Assembly: GCA_012931725.1 (NCBI GenBank)
Contig: CM022946.1
Location: 115,520,902 to 115,584,901, forward strand
Direction of reading: 5' to 3'
DNA: 64,000 bases
From: Litsea cubeba
Taxonomy: Eukaryota; Streptophyta; Magnoliopsida; Laurales; Lauraceae
Below, one piece after another: positions 1 to 10,660 of this stretch. The position numbers were made by a program, and so were the translations under genes. Numbering within the stretch: the first letter of the stretch is position 1; each line of letters starts with the position of its first letter. A model generated the notes under the pieces. That model was given only the letters and a program-made list of their open reading frames with translations, ran no database searches and was not told the origin of the DNA.

Positions 1-1904
1 TCAAATTCGTTGGACTTCCCAAAGCAAGAGCTAGATTGGCAAGGAACCATTCCCAACTGTCACGACGCTTGGCCTTGGCCATGGCGAAAGCTATAGGAAA
101 TAACTTATGATTACCATCATAGGTGACAACCACTAGTAGCACACCCGGATACTTGCCCCGAAGATGTGACCCATCAGCAGCGATCATAGGCCTCATCGAC
201 GAACAGAATGATCGGATGCAAGGACTGAAAGCCTAAAAGAATCTTCTAAACCTGTCTTCAACTGTCGTGTCAATATTAGTCACAGTACCTGGATTGGTCA
301 TGTGTAATTCTCTACAATAAAGAGGTAGAATCTTAAAAGATTCTTCATATGATTCCCGAACTACAGGCAACACCATCTCTTTTACGATGTGTGCTTTTCT
401 TTAAGTGATACATGTGCCAAACTCCTTTTGAAATTCATTCATAATTTCTTTCGGCTTCAAGTGGTTATTCCATCGGATTATGTCCTCAATGAACTTTTCA
501 ATCAGTTTTGAGGTTGCTTGGGGATGTGTCATTCCCATCATTAGTTTTGAGCAACAATGCCTTGGGTTATAAGTCCGCACCTTAAACTCCGGGCCTGAAT
601 CAACATGGAAGCATGCATACGCCAGGGACAATAATCAGCTCTGCAACGTGCTGTGATTTTTTTTCATCTTGGTCGACACATGTCGTTGAGTAAAATTGTT
701 ATTAATTGCAAATTTTGCAAGAGATCTTCTGAAGCTTTCACAATAAAAAAAACTGACACCCTATCCACATTTCCAGTGCTGAGTCCGTACTAGTTTCGGC
801 TATAACATCTTGAGGGGCCATTGTGTCAACAAAATTGACATCTCCCATAACAAGTGAATGATTCACAGCATAAATGGTTTTAGCTCTTTGTTAATTACTA
901 ATATAATTGACATCTTCCATAGCAAGTGAATGATTCACAACATGAATGGTTTCAGCCTCCTTGTTCATTACCAACAAAATTGACATCTTCCATAGCAAAT
1001 GAATGATTCACAGCATGAATGGTTTCAGCTCATTGTTCATTACTGCCGAAATTGACATCTTTCATAGCAAATGAATGATTCACAGTATGAATGGTTTCAG
1101 CTCCTTGTTCATTACCAACAAAATTTATATCTTCCATAGCAAATGAATGGTTCACAACATGATTGGTTTCGGCGCCTTGTTTATTACCAGCCATCATCCA
1201 AGAGGGAGTTCCACGAACTATTGATATATCAACAGTAGCACATACATCATCATGTGCATCAACAACCTCGAGCTCTATACCATCCACATCAAAACCAGCT
1301 ATTGTAGAACGATCTGTTACATGAGAATCCAATGCGGTAGAGAAATGTATATCAACGTCTTCACGAATATCCATGGTGGGATATACTAGGCCAGGCGTGG
1401 GGTTTTTAATCTCGCAAATCCCTTTGCACATTTTCTTCCAAGCACTTGAACCGCCAACCTTAACCCTTTCTCTACAAGACATGGGCAAGAATTAAAGTTA
1501 GGCACAACAAATGCAACTATGTAAATATTAGAAAAATAGAACATAGATACGTACCTAGAGACTTCACGTTTCTTGTTTACAGCGTGAAGTTTTCTGTTGA
1601 CATACACATGTAGCCCATCTTACTCACTTCTAGACGCCATCAACATTCCCAGTATATCATTTTCATCTTCCAAACTAATCAACGAAAAAATGAGTCCATT
1701 GTGATGAAGGTATTTCATGCTTACATCCTCGATTTTTGCATCCCAATTAGACAATGCAATGGATTCATTCAGTAACATGCCATATGTTAAGGTCTTAGGT
1801 AGAGACCTCATCTTCTGTCTTCCACTATTGTAGACCAGACGTATAATGTCAAAGATAAACTCTCCATCATAGTGAAATATGATGGAGATCCCATACTCAA
1901 TCAT
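1..1904 (-). pseudogene. Mutator-like (MULE) transposase, decayed, C-terminal part outside window
   Basis: Reading leftward, 1904-1620 encodes a PB1-like N-terminal domain of the type found in plant MuDR-family transposases (IIFHYDGEFIFD near its start). 1488-1030 is an acidic linker, 631-401 has the pre-transposase motif DSGPEFKVRTYNPRH, and about 220-1 encodes the start of the DDE catalytic region (DGSHLRGKYPGVLL, then FPIAFAMAKAK and SWEWFLANLALA). The C-terminal SWIM zinc finger expected in this family would lie left of base 1. The frame is broken several times: a TGA at 1030-1032 replaces a glycine codon conserved in neighbouring linker repeats, and further shifts occur between 1030 and 630. 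Members normally encode 600-900 residues. The copy is probably inactive; unmodelled introns are the alternative explanation for some breaks. Confidence 0.85.
835..1195 (-). repeat. Five-copy 72-bp minisatellite inside the MULE linker
   Basis: Five tandem copies begin at 835, 907, 980, 1052 and 1124. Four steps measure 72, 73, 72 and 72 bp, so the unit is 24 codons long and would keep frame except for the 73-bp copy. In translation the unit carries VNHSFAMEDINF and GNEQGAET. One copy has a nonsense change at 1030-1032. Confidence 0.85.
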
Positions 1905-2554
1905 TCCGCCGACGCATATAAACCATATATCAATTTGGTGGTATTAACAAATGTAGTTCAAGGGTCACTTTTCACATAATGCTAACAGAGAGATGATTGT
2001 ATGGGATCTACTATTCATTTCTATTTCTATTTAAAAGGAAAAAAATCACAAGAGAAGTTAACTCCCCTGACACTGACATACCTCTAGGGTTACTGACAGA
2101 GGAGTGAAAATGAAATCATTTGATGGGTGTTTACTCCAACCTTTACATAACGACATATTCACCATTATTTTTGCACGTATTTGAGTACCCATCTTCATAT
2201 TACTTAAAAGGGGTAAACCCTAACATGCAAATACGTGTATTCACCATCTTCATATGCTCTCAACTATGGGTTGTGACAATAAACAACCTTAGAACAGCCA
2301 AAGTTGTTACCTTTCTCAAAAGCCCTAATGAACTTTTCTAAAAAAGATAAACATGAAACTCAGAATCTATGGTAGCTAATGCATGAAAGAACACCAAAAC
2401 TGTGATATGCCTACCTCTTCATGGAGTTCAACAACCTCCACAAGGAAGCCCACACGTTGGGGGAGAGTTCTGCTTTGCTTCATCTGATATTCAGTCGTAA
2501 ATGAAAAAGCTCCCACGAAAATGAAGCTGTGACGGGGTATATATATAGAACATT
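1905..2554. other. MULE upstream flank, no gene seen
   Basis: AT-rich DNA upstream of the MULE coding start, presumably part of the element's 5' non-coding region. Short open frames have no recognisable domain. No terminal inverted repeat partner can be tested because the other end of the element is outside the window. Confidence 0.4.
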
Positions 2555-2607
2555 AGCGACGACGTCAATATTAACCCTCGATTATAAGTGACGACGACGT
2601 CGTCGCT
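2555..2607. repeat. GACGAC inverted repeat and 14-bp palindrome
   Basis: AGCGACGACGTC at 2555-2566 faces a perfect 14-bp palindrome, CGACGACGTCGTCG, at 2592-2605. GCGACGACGTC-type inverted motifs are typical of subterminal regions of plant CACTA and other class II elements, so this may mark an element end. No CACTA terminus was found next to it. Confidence 0.5.
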
Positions 2608-3458
2608 TGTAGAAAATGAATACCGATTCCGTTGCATGTATACTATGGGTACCTCTTCCGGTGAGTGGCCAACTAGGGTCCTTTTTTAGGTAAAATTCTC
2701 TTCAATATAATGTGTTATGAGCGCTTAGCTTTGCACTTTGCACATGATGTTCATCACATCTCTGCCAAGTGGGTGGTAGATGATTTATTTATGAAAAGAT
2801 ACAAGTGTATAGCTTCATATGTTTAGTTTAACTAGACACACTTATAGCAAATTAGATGCTATATTGATCATTGATAATAATGTGGTATGTATCATATATA
2901 GTATATCGAATCTGTGAAAAGGGATCATTCCCTCCCAGGAGATCTTTTCTTCAGTGGAAGAGGCTTGTCCCATCTCTCCTGTTCAGCAGCAACTATGTGA
3001 AACCTCAATCTATCTCGGGTCTCATGTCATACAGGCCATTACTCTTGACTGATGGATCAACCCTGCATGTTGGGTCCAGCCCACATGCCTAATTGGACCA
3101 GTCATTTAATTAGTAGTTTTGATATATTTAGAAGTCTTACAAATGAAATATGGCATCTTTGTTAGACCCATGCATATAAACCAATCAAAAACCACTATCA
3201 AAACATGGGTTAGGCTGCAATTCATTATAAAAACACCATTTCTTTCTTTTCAGCAACCACAAAATATATTATAAATGAACAGTAGTTTGATAGACTAATT
3301 GAAAAGAAAATAATAGTGACGTGGCTTTATTACTTGACAAAAAGTTGCACAGTATGAAATATCATGGCAAACCCATCGTAATACGTTGTCATTGTAAAAC
3401 AACTATTCGTTTGGTTTTCTGATGGACGGGCATATAGTGCCGGAATTAATATTTTTTT
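2608..3458. other. Intergenic DNA, nothing recognised
   Basis: AT-rich sequence with only short, featureless open frames. No repeat, RNA gene or domain was recognised. Confidence 0.4.
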
Positions 3459-3690
3459 ATGTCCATAGTGTTCCATATGATTTTTTTTCTTTCTTATTGT
3501 CATATAAAATTATTATGTATTGAAAATGGAAGAATTATGAATAACTACACTTTTTCTTATTTTTATAAAAAAAATTGGATTTTTGCTCAATCTATTTTAA
3601 TAAAGATTAAAAATTCCTACGATTTTCGTTTCAACTCCATTTGGTCCCTTGAATGATTTGCGATAGGATTTTGATTTTCAAACCTGTAGA
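3459..3690 (+). repeat. Dispersed repeat, truncated relative of the 17.9-18.7 kb MITE
   Basis: Shares an ordered series of motifs with 18480-18700: CATATGATTTT, a GAAAAT.GA stretch, ATTATGAATAAC, a T/A-rich block, then a tail with TGATTT..GAT..GATTTTGA. Only the right-hand part of the longer copy is present. No coding capacity. The family is not one I can name. Confidence 0.5.
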
Positions 3691-3924
3691 TTTAAGCATT
3701 TATTTAGCAGTGCGTGTTTGCAGTGGATTGATAATAATGAAAGCTTGTAACCAATTTTTTCTTTGTTTGATAGTTGTCTCCATGAAAATAGACTGAAGGA
3801 TCAAACATCGAGTATCGGTTATACCCATCTCAAGATAATGAAAACTTGTAGATTGGTCTATAATGCCATGAATGAGTATAGATAATTGCTAAACATGCCA
3901 AACATTTCGCATTGCCTATTGTGG

Positions 3925-4611
3925 TTCGTGTTATTAAACTTATGTCCCTGATGGTTTACTCTGGTAGTGCGCTCATAATGTGTTATGGATTGAATGGTAT
4001 TATCTATTTTGTGGTAGAAATATGTCATGGATTGAATGGTAGTGTGATAGTATGTCATTGATTGAACGGAATCATCTAAGCAGGTGGATTTATATATTGT
4101 AGAAATGTTTTGATACATTCACAGATGGTTTTCTCTCGCAATAAGAGATCTTTAGGTGGTTTTCTATAGTCCATTTTACCCACGGCAATTTATTATGTAA
4201 ACTCACGGGCTCATACATTCCATAACGTGATAGTGGTGGTGGAAACTACCATTGGCATTGGGCATAATTACAAATGCTTTATGCCCAATGCCAATGGCAG
4301 TTTGATAAATGGGACTACGGCATCCCAACACCACTATCCCAGGTTATGGAATGTACAAGCCCGTGAGTTTACAGAATAAACGGTCGTGGGTGAAATGGAT
4401 TAGGGAAAACCACCTGTAAATGAATCAAAACATTTCTACAATATAAATCCACTTACTTAGATGATTCCATTCAATCAATGACATACTATCACACTAACAT
4501 TCAATCCATGACATATTTCTACCACAATATAGATGACTCCATTCAATACATGACACATTATTAGTGCCCTACCTGAGTGAACCATCAGCGACATAAATTT
4601 AATAACACGAA
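3925..4611. mobile_element. Foldback (long inverted repeat) element
   Basis: Two long arms, 3925-4267 and 4279-4611, are reverse complements with scattered mismatches and a loop of only 11 bp. The outer ends are TTCGTGTTATTA and TAATAACACGAA. The inner stem is CCATTGGCATTGGGCATAA against its complement. The right end abuts the copia relic that begins at 4612. No clear target duplication was found. Likely a non-autonomous foldback element or an inverted duplication. Confidence 0.8.
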
Positions 4612-4829
4612 TCTATGGAGAAGAAGACGGGTATATATAATCCAAATGGTAGTGTTTCAAGATTCAAGGCTTCAGACATATCTATGGAGAAAATTATTAC
4701 GAGACACTTCCCCAGTTTCGAAGGTTATTTTAGTTCCTGTGATTATTTCTGTTCCATGTTGCGGTCATTGTATCAATTAGACTTTAAGAATGCCTTCATT
4801 GAGACCTTCATAAAAAAACTCTACATGTC
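4612..4829 (+). pseudogene. Old Ty1/copia reverse transcriptase relic, upstream part
   Basis: Fragments in shifting frames resemble the start of a copia reverse transcriptase: NGSVSRFKA near 4650, DTSPVSKV near 4705, QLDFKNAFIETFIKKLYMSL near 4775-4830 (family form HQLDVKNAFLHG). The relic stops abruptly at the insertion point of a second copia element and resumes at 10246. Frame shifts and an in-frame stop show it is dead. Confidence 0.75.
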
Positions 4830-4834
4830 TTTAC

Positions 4835-5170
4835 TGATGGATTCGGATGCGGAGACTCCGACATGCGGCCGGAGATCTATGTGCGTTCCGGTGATTGTGA
4901 AGCTCTGTGGATCTCTTTGCCTCTTGTCTTTCCTGTGAGATGGAATAATATCAACTCTAAAGCTCCCTTATCTTATATAGACAAGTCTCAAAGAGTCACA
5001 GTTACTAGAGACTTTTTCGCCAAGAAACCCACATCCACTAATCCTATTGGGAGTCTTATTAGTGGGACCGGATCAAGTCTTATATTAAGTGGGATTGTAT
5101 TCTCTGTTGGCATCAGCCTTGTTTGATCTGACATGGGACCCGTGGCATGCGGGCCACACGATTTTCTACA
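4835..5170 (-). repeat. 3' LTR of the degraded copia element
   Basis: 336 bp, starts TGATGGATTCGG and ends TTTTCTACA on the plus strand. It aligns along its full length with 9904-10240. A TATA box on the minus strand (GTCTATATAAGA) lies around 4971-4982. Confidence 0.92.
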
Positions 5171-5181
5171 ATCTCCCACTT
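5171..5181 (-). other. Polypurine tract of the degraded copia element
   Basis: On the minus strand AAGTGGGAGAT directly precedes the 3' LTR, the expected position for plus-strand DNA priming. Confidence 0.8.
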
Positions 5182-5200
5182 GGCACGAATGCCATGTACA

Positions 5201-8200
5201 TCAAATATATCTCAGTCCCATGCACATCACATGCCTTGCAAAAACCTTTGCAGGCAAAGCCTTGGTGAGAGCATCAGCCTTCAATTCCTCTGAAGGCATA
5301 TAGAAAATTTCTATATCATTCTTTTTAGCATTCTCTCTAATGAAGTGATACTTTATCTCAACATGTTTTGATCGGCTGTTGAACTTTGTCTCATTCACCA
5401 TGGATATAACAGATGTGCTGTCTACGATCATTGGGACATGCTCGTTTTCTCCAATTATCTCCAAATCAGTTAGGAAATATTTTAAACAAAGAGCCTTCTG
5501 GACTGCTGTACTGTAGGCTATATACTCTGCTTCGGCTGTTGACATAGTCGTAGAGGTCTGTTTCTTGCTACCCCAAGAAACTGTACCTCCTTCGAGGGTA
5601 AACACATAGCCGGTTGTTAACTTTTTATGGTCTAAATCACCGGCTCAATCTGCATCTAAGTAGCCGCGCAGTTTTAGGACTTCACCTTAATAACATAGGC
5701 GAAGATTCACTGTTCCTTTGATGTACCGCAGAATCCTCTTAACCGCATACCAATGCTGTAATCTTGGGTTACTTAGGAATCTGCTTACGAGACCCACGGC
5801 GAATGCAATGTCTGGTCTTGTAAATAGCATCACATACATGATGCTGCCCATAATTTGAGGATAAGGTTTCATTCTCATCACTTCCTTACCCTGCTCGTTT
5901 GTGGGTCATTGGTCGCTGGACAATTTTATGCTCTTGTAGATGGGAGTGTCAATTGGTTTACACATTGTCATATCAAACCGTTTCAATACAGTTTTCAATT
6001 AGGATCTTTGTGATAAAGTAAATAGCCTATTCGAACGATCACGGGTTATTTCAATGCCAAGGACATACTCTGCCTCACCCATGTCTTTCATATCGAATCT
6101 TGACTTTAACTATTGTTTGATTTCATTTACGGCTTCCAATTGATCACTAGCGACCAAAATGTCATCCACATATAATGACAGATACAAGTAACTACTCCCA
6201 CTGTGTTTAATATAAAAACATGTGTCTGCATTATTGGGGACAAATCCTATTTCACCTATGGCCTGGTGAAATTTTCTATACCATTGTCTCGAGGCTTGTT
6301 TTAATCCATACAATGCCTTATTAAGTTTGTACACTTTGTCCTCGTGACCTTGCACCACAAACCCCTCGGGTTGTTTCATATAGATTTGTTCTTCTAATTT
6401 GCTGTTCAAGAATGCAGTTTTCACATCCATCTGGTGCAATTCAAGGTCACGACATGTTACCAATGCTGCTAAGGTTTGTATAGATTGGAATTTTACGACC
6501 GGAGAAAACTTCTCCTCGTAATCTATTCCTTCCACTTGTGTGAATCCCTAGCTACTAGCCGTGTTTTATATTTATCTAAGGATCCATCCGACTTTAGTTT
6601 CTTTCTAAGAACCCATTTACATCCAATGGCTTTTCGATCTTTTGGAAGATCAACCAATTGCCATACTTGGTTCTTTTCAATTGATTCTATCTCCTCTCTC
6701 ATAGCCTCTAACCAATACTGCGCATTCTGCGCTTTGATCAGTTAAGAGTAGGAGTCCGGATTCAAATCTTGCACGATTTTCAATAAACTGCAATAATCAT
6801 CTAGATATGCCGGTTGTTTTCTCGCCCGAATCGGCCTACCAATCGGCTCATCGGGTTGTTCAATCACCTCAAGTGGGCCCTGACTAGGAACTCAAGGTCC
6901 AACGTCCTCTTCGTCGAAATCCCCACTTGCTTGAACCCCCTTCCCCTTAAGAGATTTCATATAACTCCACACACTGTGGTTCTACTCTAGGACTGACCGT
7001 CGGATCCTCAAGGAAAAACACATATCGGCATTCCATGATTTTCCTATTATTGTGATCATGCACACGATATCCTTTAGAATGTAATGGGTAACCAATGAAA
7101 GAATAATTTTTCTTCGTTTTTGCTTGCAGTTTATGTCTTTCTTGTGGTGGTAGCAGGACATATACAGGGCAGCCCCAAACTCTCACATGTTCTAATTTTG
7201 GTTTGACACCAGTCCATAATTCATACGGGATAACGTCTTGGGCATACTTTTGGAGGGTACTATGTTCAAGATATATTGTGCCGTGTTTAATGCTTTTTCC
7301 CACAAATACAGCGGGAGTCTCGTGTGGCTGATCATTGACCTTACCATATCTATTAAGGTCTTATTCCTCCTATCAGCCACACCATTTTGTTGTGGGGTAT
7401 ATGGAATCAAATATTCATGAATGATTCCCTCACGTGCACAATATTCTTTAAACAGTTCCGATGTATATTCCCCCTCTATCGGATCTAATATGTTTTATTT
7501 TCTTGTCCTTTATATTTTGAACCTCAGCAGTATATATTTGAAACATTTTTAAGGCCTCATGTTTGTGTTTAATCAGGTACACATAACCATATCTGTTGTA
7601 GTAATCAATAAATGTGATTAAATAGTCCTCCCCCGTTCTATTTTGGATATTCAATGGTCCACAAATATCAGAATGAATTATGGTAAATATTTCTGAACTT
7701 CTAGTTCCTTTTGAAAATGATTTCTTGATCATTTTTCTACTTAGACATGGTTCACATATAGGGTAATCCACTTTACCTAAATCTGGTAAGAGTCCATCAA
7801 TAACCATTCTACTTATTCTGTTTTTGTTAATGTGCCCTAATCTCATATGCCATAACATTGCCAAACCATCCATGCACACATTCACACAGAGAATAATGAG
7901 AACTAGATTTTATTTTATCATTAAGAGTGTCCAGCAAATACAATTTATCAGAAAGAAAACCATTGACTAAAACTTGACCGCGCATGCCAATTGTAACCTG
8001 TTTATCTTTAAATCTGATTCGAATCCATTCATAGCCAACTGACTCACAGAGATAATGCTCCTCCTCATAGCTGGAGCAAAGAAAACGTCGGAGAGATATA
8101 GGGATTTCCAGTTGGTGAGGGAATTTTGACTTCCCCTACACCCAACACATCACAGAATGTTTCATTTCCCATGTAAATACTTTGATCTCCCGGCTTCATC

Positions 8201-8340
8201 TCTTTGAATTCGACAAACTCGACCTTGGTTCTTGATATATGCCTGGTGGCTCCTGAATCAATCCACCAATTCTTGTCAATGGTGTCTACCATCATGGACT
8301 CTGTGACCATCTCAACATAATCACTATGTTCTTTGGTCAC
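5201..8340 (-). pseudogene. Degraded copia pol: protease, integrase, reverse transcriptase, RNase H
   Basis: Reading leftward: aspartic protease 8340-8065 (WWIDSGATRHIS), GAG-pre-integrase and integrase 7885-6947 (WHMRLGHINKNRI, IHSDICGPL, DRGGIY, then PYTPQQNGVADRRNKT; the usual E of the DDE triad reads D in this last motif), reverse transcriptase 6535-5687 (HQMDVKTAFLNS, KALYGLKQASRQWY, YVDDILVAS, TRPDIAFAVG), RNase H 5605-5201 (STAEAEYIAYS, SKHVEIKYHFI). The pieces lie in several frames with stops between them, so no polyprotein can be made. The gene belongs to the element bounded by 4835-10240. Confidence 0.9.
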
Positions 8341-8346
8341 TTTACC

Positions 8347-9147
8347 CTACTGGCCACTCTCACCCCTTTTCTTTCTGCATTGAGAACTAAAGTGTCCACG
8401 CTTTCCGCAGTTAAAGCAAACACCATTCTTAGGCCCTTTTCGCTTTTTATTGCCTTTGAGTTTTCTTTTATTTTTCATATTGATGGTTAATGCACCGTTA
8501 TTATTCTTAGTTTTAGCAATCATGACAGATTTTGTAGGTGTTACACCACGGGCAGCCTGCCTTTGTCCTTCAGCAAGCAATCTAGCTTCAACCTCACTGA
8601 GGGTTACACCCTTTTAGAGGCTAAGGATCTAAGACACATTCTCCCACGAAGGTGGAAGACTCATTAACAAGTACATGATTTGAAAATCTTCGTCCATTGT
8701 CTTTCCCAAGGCTGCGAGGTTACTATATTGGACCGCCATTTGGTCAATGTAATCCCTTATAGCTGATCCTTCTGGCATTTTATAGTTAACATATGCACTG
8801 AATGCATCCATCAAGTGAGATTTGGAGGTTTCATCATATTTGTCCATAGCATAGTCATAGATTTCTTTAGCAGTGTTAAAGTGCTCAAACTGCTTTACCA
8901 AATCGCTGGATATGAATCCGACCAGAAGATGCCTCGCTGATTTGTTATCAAATACCCATTGTTCATACACATCATGATCGTCCTTAGGGGCATCATCAGC
9001 GGGTTTGTAGATCGGATCGAATTCAATCGCATATGTCAATCCGTCAAAATGCAGCAATGCATCCATCCGACGCTTCCACACGGCTAAGTTCTTGCTATTA
9101 AAAATATCAGCCTTAGCAAGATCATGCAACTCTGATTTGAAAGACAT
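8347..9147 (-). pseudogene. Degraded copia gag
   Basis: 9147-8629 encodes a UBN2-type capsid region (NLAVWKRRMDALLHFDG, later SAIRDYIDQMAVQYSNLAAL). After a stop, 8580-8347 encodes a basic segment ending in one CCHC zinc knuckle, CFNCGKRGHFSSQC, followed by KKRGESGQ. In an intact element gag and pol would be one frame; here a stop separates capsid from nucleocapsid. The start at 9147 is preceded by the leader and the primer binding site. Confidence 0.88.
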
Positions 9148-9889
9148 AATTACTACTGAATTGAAAAAGAGGTTTAGTTACCACTGACCGTTAAAGGAGA
9201 AAAAATCACCCTTTTTTCTGAACCGGTGGATCGTCTTCCTTTTGCTGCTACTGCGTAGATCGGCTCGCAATGATTCGGCAAAACCAAACTGTTCGTTGAT
9301 CGGAGTCCAGATGCTCGAGATATTGCAGTGCGAAGTTTTGATGGTTAAAAATCACTTTGCCCGCGTCAGCAATCTGCTGACGTTGCCAGTCGTCGCCGCC
9401 TGCGTCAGCACACCGTATTAGTGCCTGCTTCCGTTGGGTCGGGTCCGCCCAAACTGTGGTGCTAATTTTCTTACTGCATTTTTGTTCCGGCACACGTCCC
9501 AAGACGTGATGAGGAAAGCGAAAAAAGGAGACCTGATGTCTTTTTGGCTTTTCCTGTTGCAACGACGCATGTGTCCCGAGAGTGCTGAGTGCCAAAATCA
9601 AATGGAAAAAGGTGCTGGGCTTCTCTTCTCTTTCGCTGGAAAGAAAATAAAACGAATGGAAGAACGATCCGCACCAAAATCGAGGCAAGATGACTCACGC
9701 AGCCCAAGGCCAACACTCGTCTTTTTCCTCTCAACTTTGGTCTGCAGAGAAACGAAGGCGACTTGGGTTCTTCCTCTCGACTTCGGTTTGCAGAGAAATG
9801 AAGGCGCCTTGGGTCCGACGAAAAACTGAGATCTACTTCGTTCTAAACCGTGACTTTACGATCCAAACCGTCGAAACGCACGGTACCAA
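9148..9889 (-). other. Leader of the degraded copia element
   Basis: About 740 bp between the primer binding site and the gag start. Open frames here on both strands have no domain and probably reflect the locally higher GC content. A leader of this length may hold packaging signals, but none can be identified by eye. Confidence 0.6.
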
Positions 9890-9901
9890 CCTCTGATACC
9901 A
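9890..9901 (-). other. Primer binding site (initiator Met tRNA)
   Basis: TGGTATCAGAGG on the minus strand, two bases inside the 5' LTR. It matches the complement of the plant initiator methionine tRNA 3' end except at the last base, as is usual for copia elements. Confidence 0.85.
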
Positions 9902-9903
9902 AT

Positions 9904-10240
9904 TGATGGATTCGGATGCGGAGACTCCGACACGCGGCCGGAGATCTATGTGTGTTACGGCGATTAGGAAGCTTCACAGATCTATTCGCCTCTTGTTTTT
10001 TCCTGTGAGATGGAATAATATCAACTCTAGGGCTCCCTTATCTTATATAGACAAGTCCCAAAGAGTCACACTTACTAGAGACTTCTTCGCCAAGAAACCC
10101 ACATCCACTAATCCTATTGGGAGTCTTATTAGTGGGACCAGATCAAATCTTACATTAAGTGAAATTGTATTCTTTCTTGGCATCAGCCTTGCTTGATCTG
10201 ATGTGGGACCTGTGGCATGCGGGCCACACGATTTCCTACA
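9904..10240 (-). repeat. 5' LTR of the degraded copia element
   Basis: 337 bp copy of 4835-5170. It starts TGATGGATTCGG and ends TTTCCTACA on the plus strand and is followed by the target duplication TTTAC. It is the 5' LTR because the genes run on the minus strand. Confidence 0.92.
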
Positions 10241-10245
10241 TTTAC

Positions 10246-10660
10246 CACTCGGATTGGCTTGTAAGGGAGAGAAACAAAATGTGTCAGTTGTATTAGTCTT
10301 TGTATGGTTTGGTGCAGTCTCCAAGAGCAAGGTTTCAAAAGAGCACCGAATATTGGCTTTTGATAACATAATTCAGATTAATTCGCGCTTGTTAAGAAAT
10401 GAGGAAGAGGAACTATCATTTTTTAAGTGTACATGGACGATGTTGTGCTGACAGGAGATGGTCAAATTGTGATTCTACAATTAAAAAGGTAGTTGAGCCA
10501 CCTTGGAAAAACTTATACAATTTTAAGTATTTCCGAAGAACTGAAGTTTGAAGATCATGTACATGGATTTGCTTGTCATGGTTAGTGGCAGACTCGGGAT
10601 TCTCATTTGAGTGGGGCAGAGGACGTTTCATTAAAAGAGTCAAAATGATCGTCAATTACC
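10246..10660 (+). pseudogene. Old Ty1/copia reverse transcriptase relic, downstream part
   Basis: Continues the relic interrupted at 4829. It begins with a proline/glycine-rich piece (LGLACKGEKQNV, family form PPGF..G), then a degraded YGLKQ region, then YMDDVVLTGD near 10432 (catalytic YVDD box, here YMDD) and HLGKTY near 10500 (family LGxLKYFLG). Frames shift repeatedly. Similarity fades after about 10570. Confidence 0.72.

Larger units (their letters stand above)
4835..10240 (-). mobile_element. Ty1/copia retrotransposon, complete ends, degraded coding region
   Basis: Bounded by two LTRs of about 336 bp (4835-5170 and 9904-10240) that start TG and end CA, with a 5-bp target duplication TTTAC at 4830-4834 and 10241-10245. 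Internal order on the minus strand is primer binding site, leader, gag with UBN2-type and zinc-knuckle parts, protease, integrase, reverse transcriptase, RNase H, polypurine tract; this order defines Ty1/copia. The LTRs differ at roughly one site in ten by eye and all genes are broken, so the insertion is old. It landed inside the reverse transcriptase of an older copia relic. Confidence 0.93.

Noticed and set aside
9248..9829. Overlapping open frames on both strands in the copia leader
   Set aside because: No domain likeness. They lie in the GC-richer leader between the primer site and gag, where chance frames are expected.
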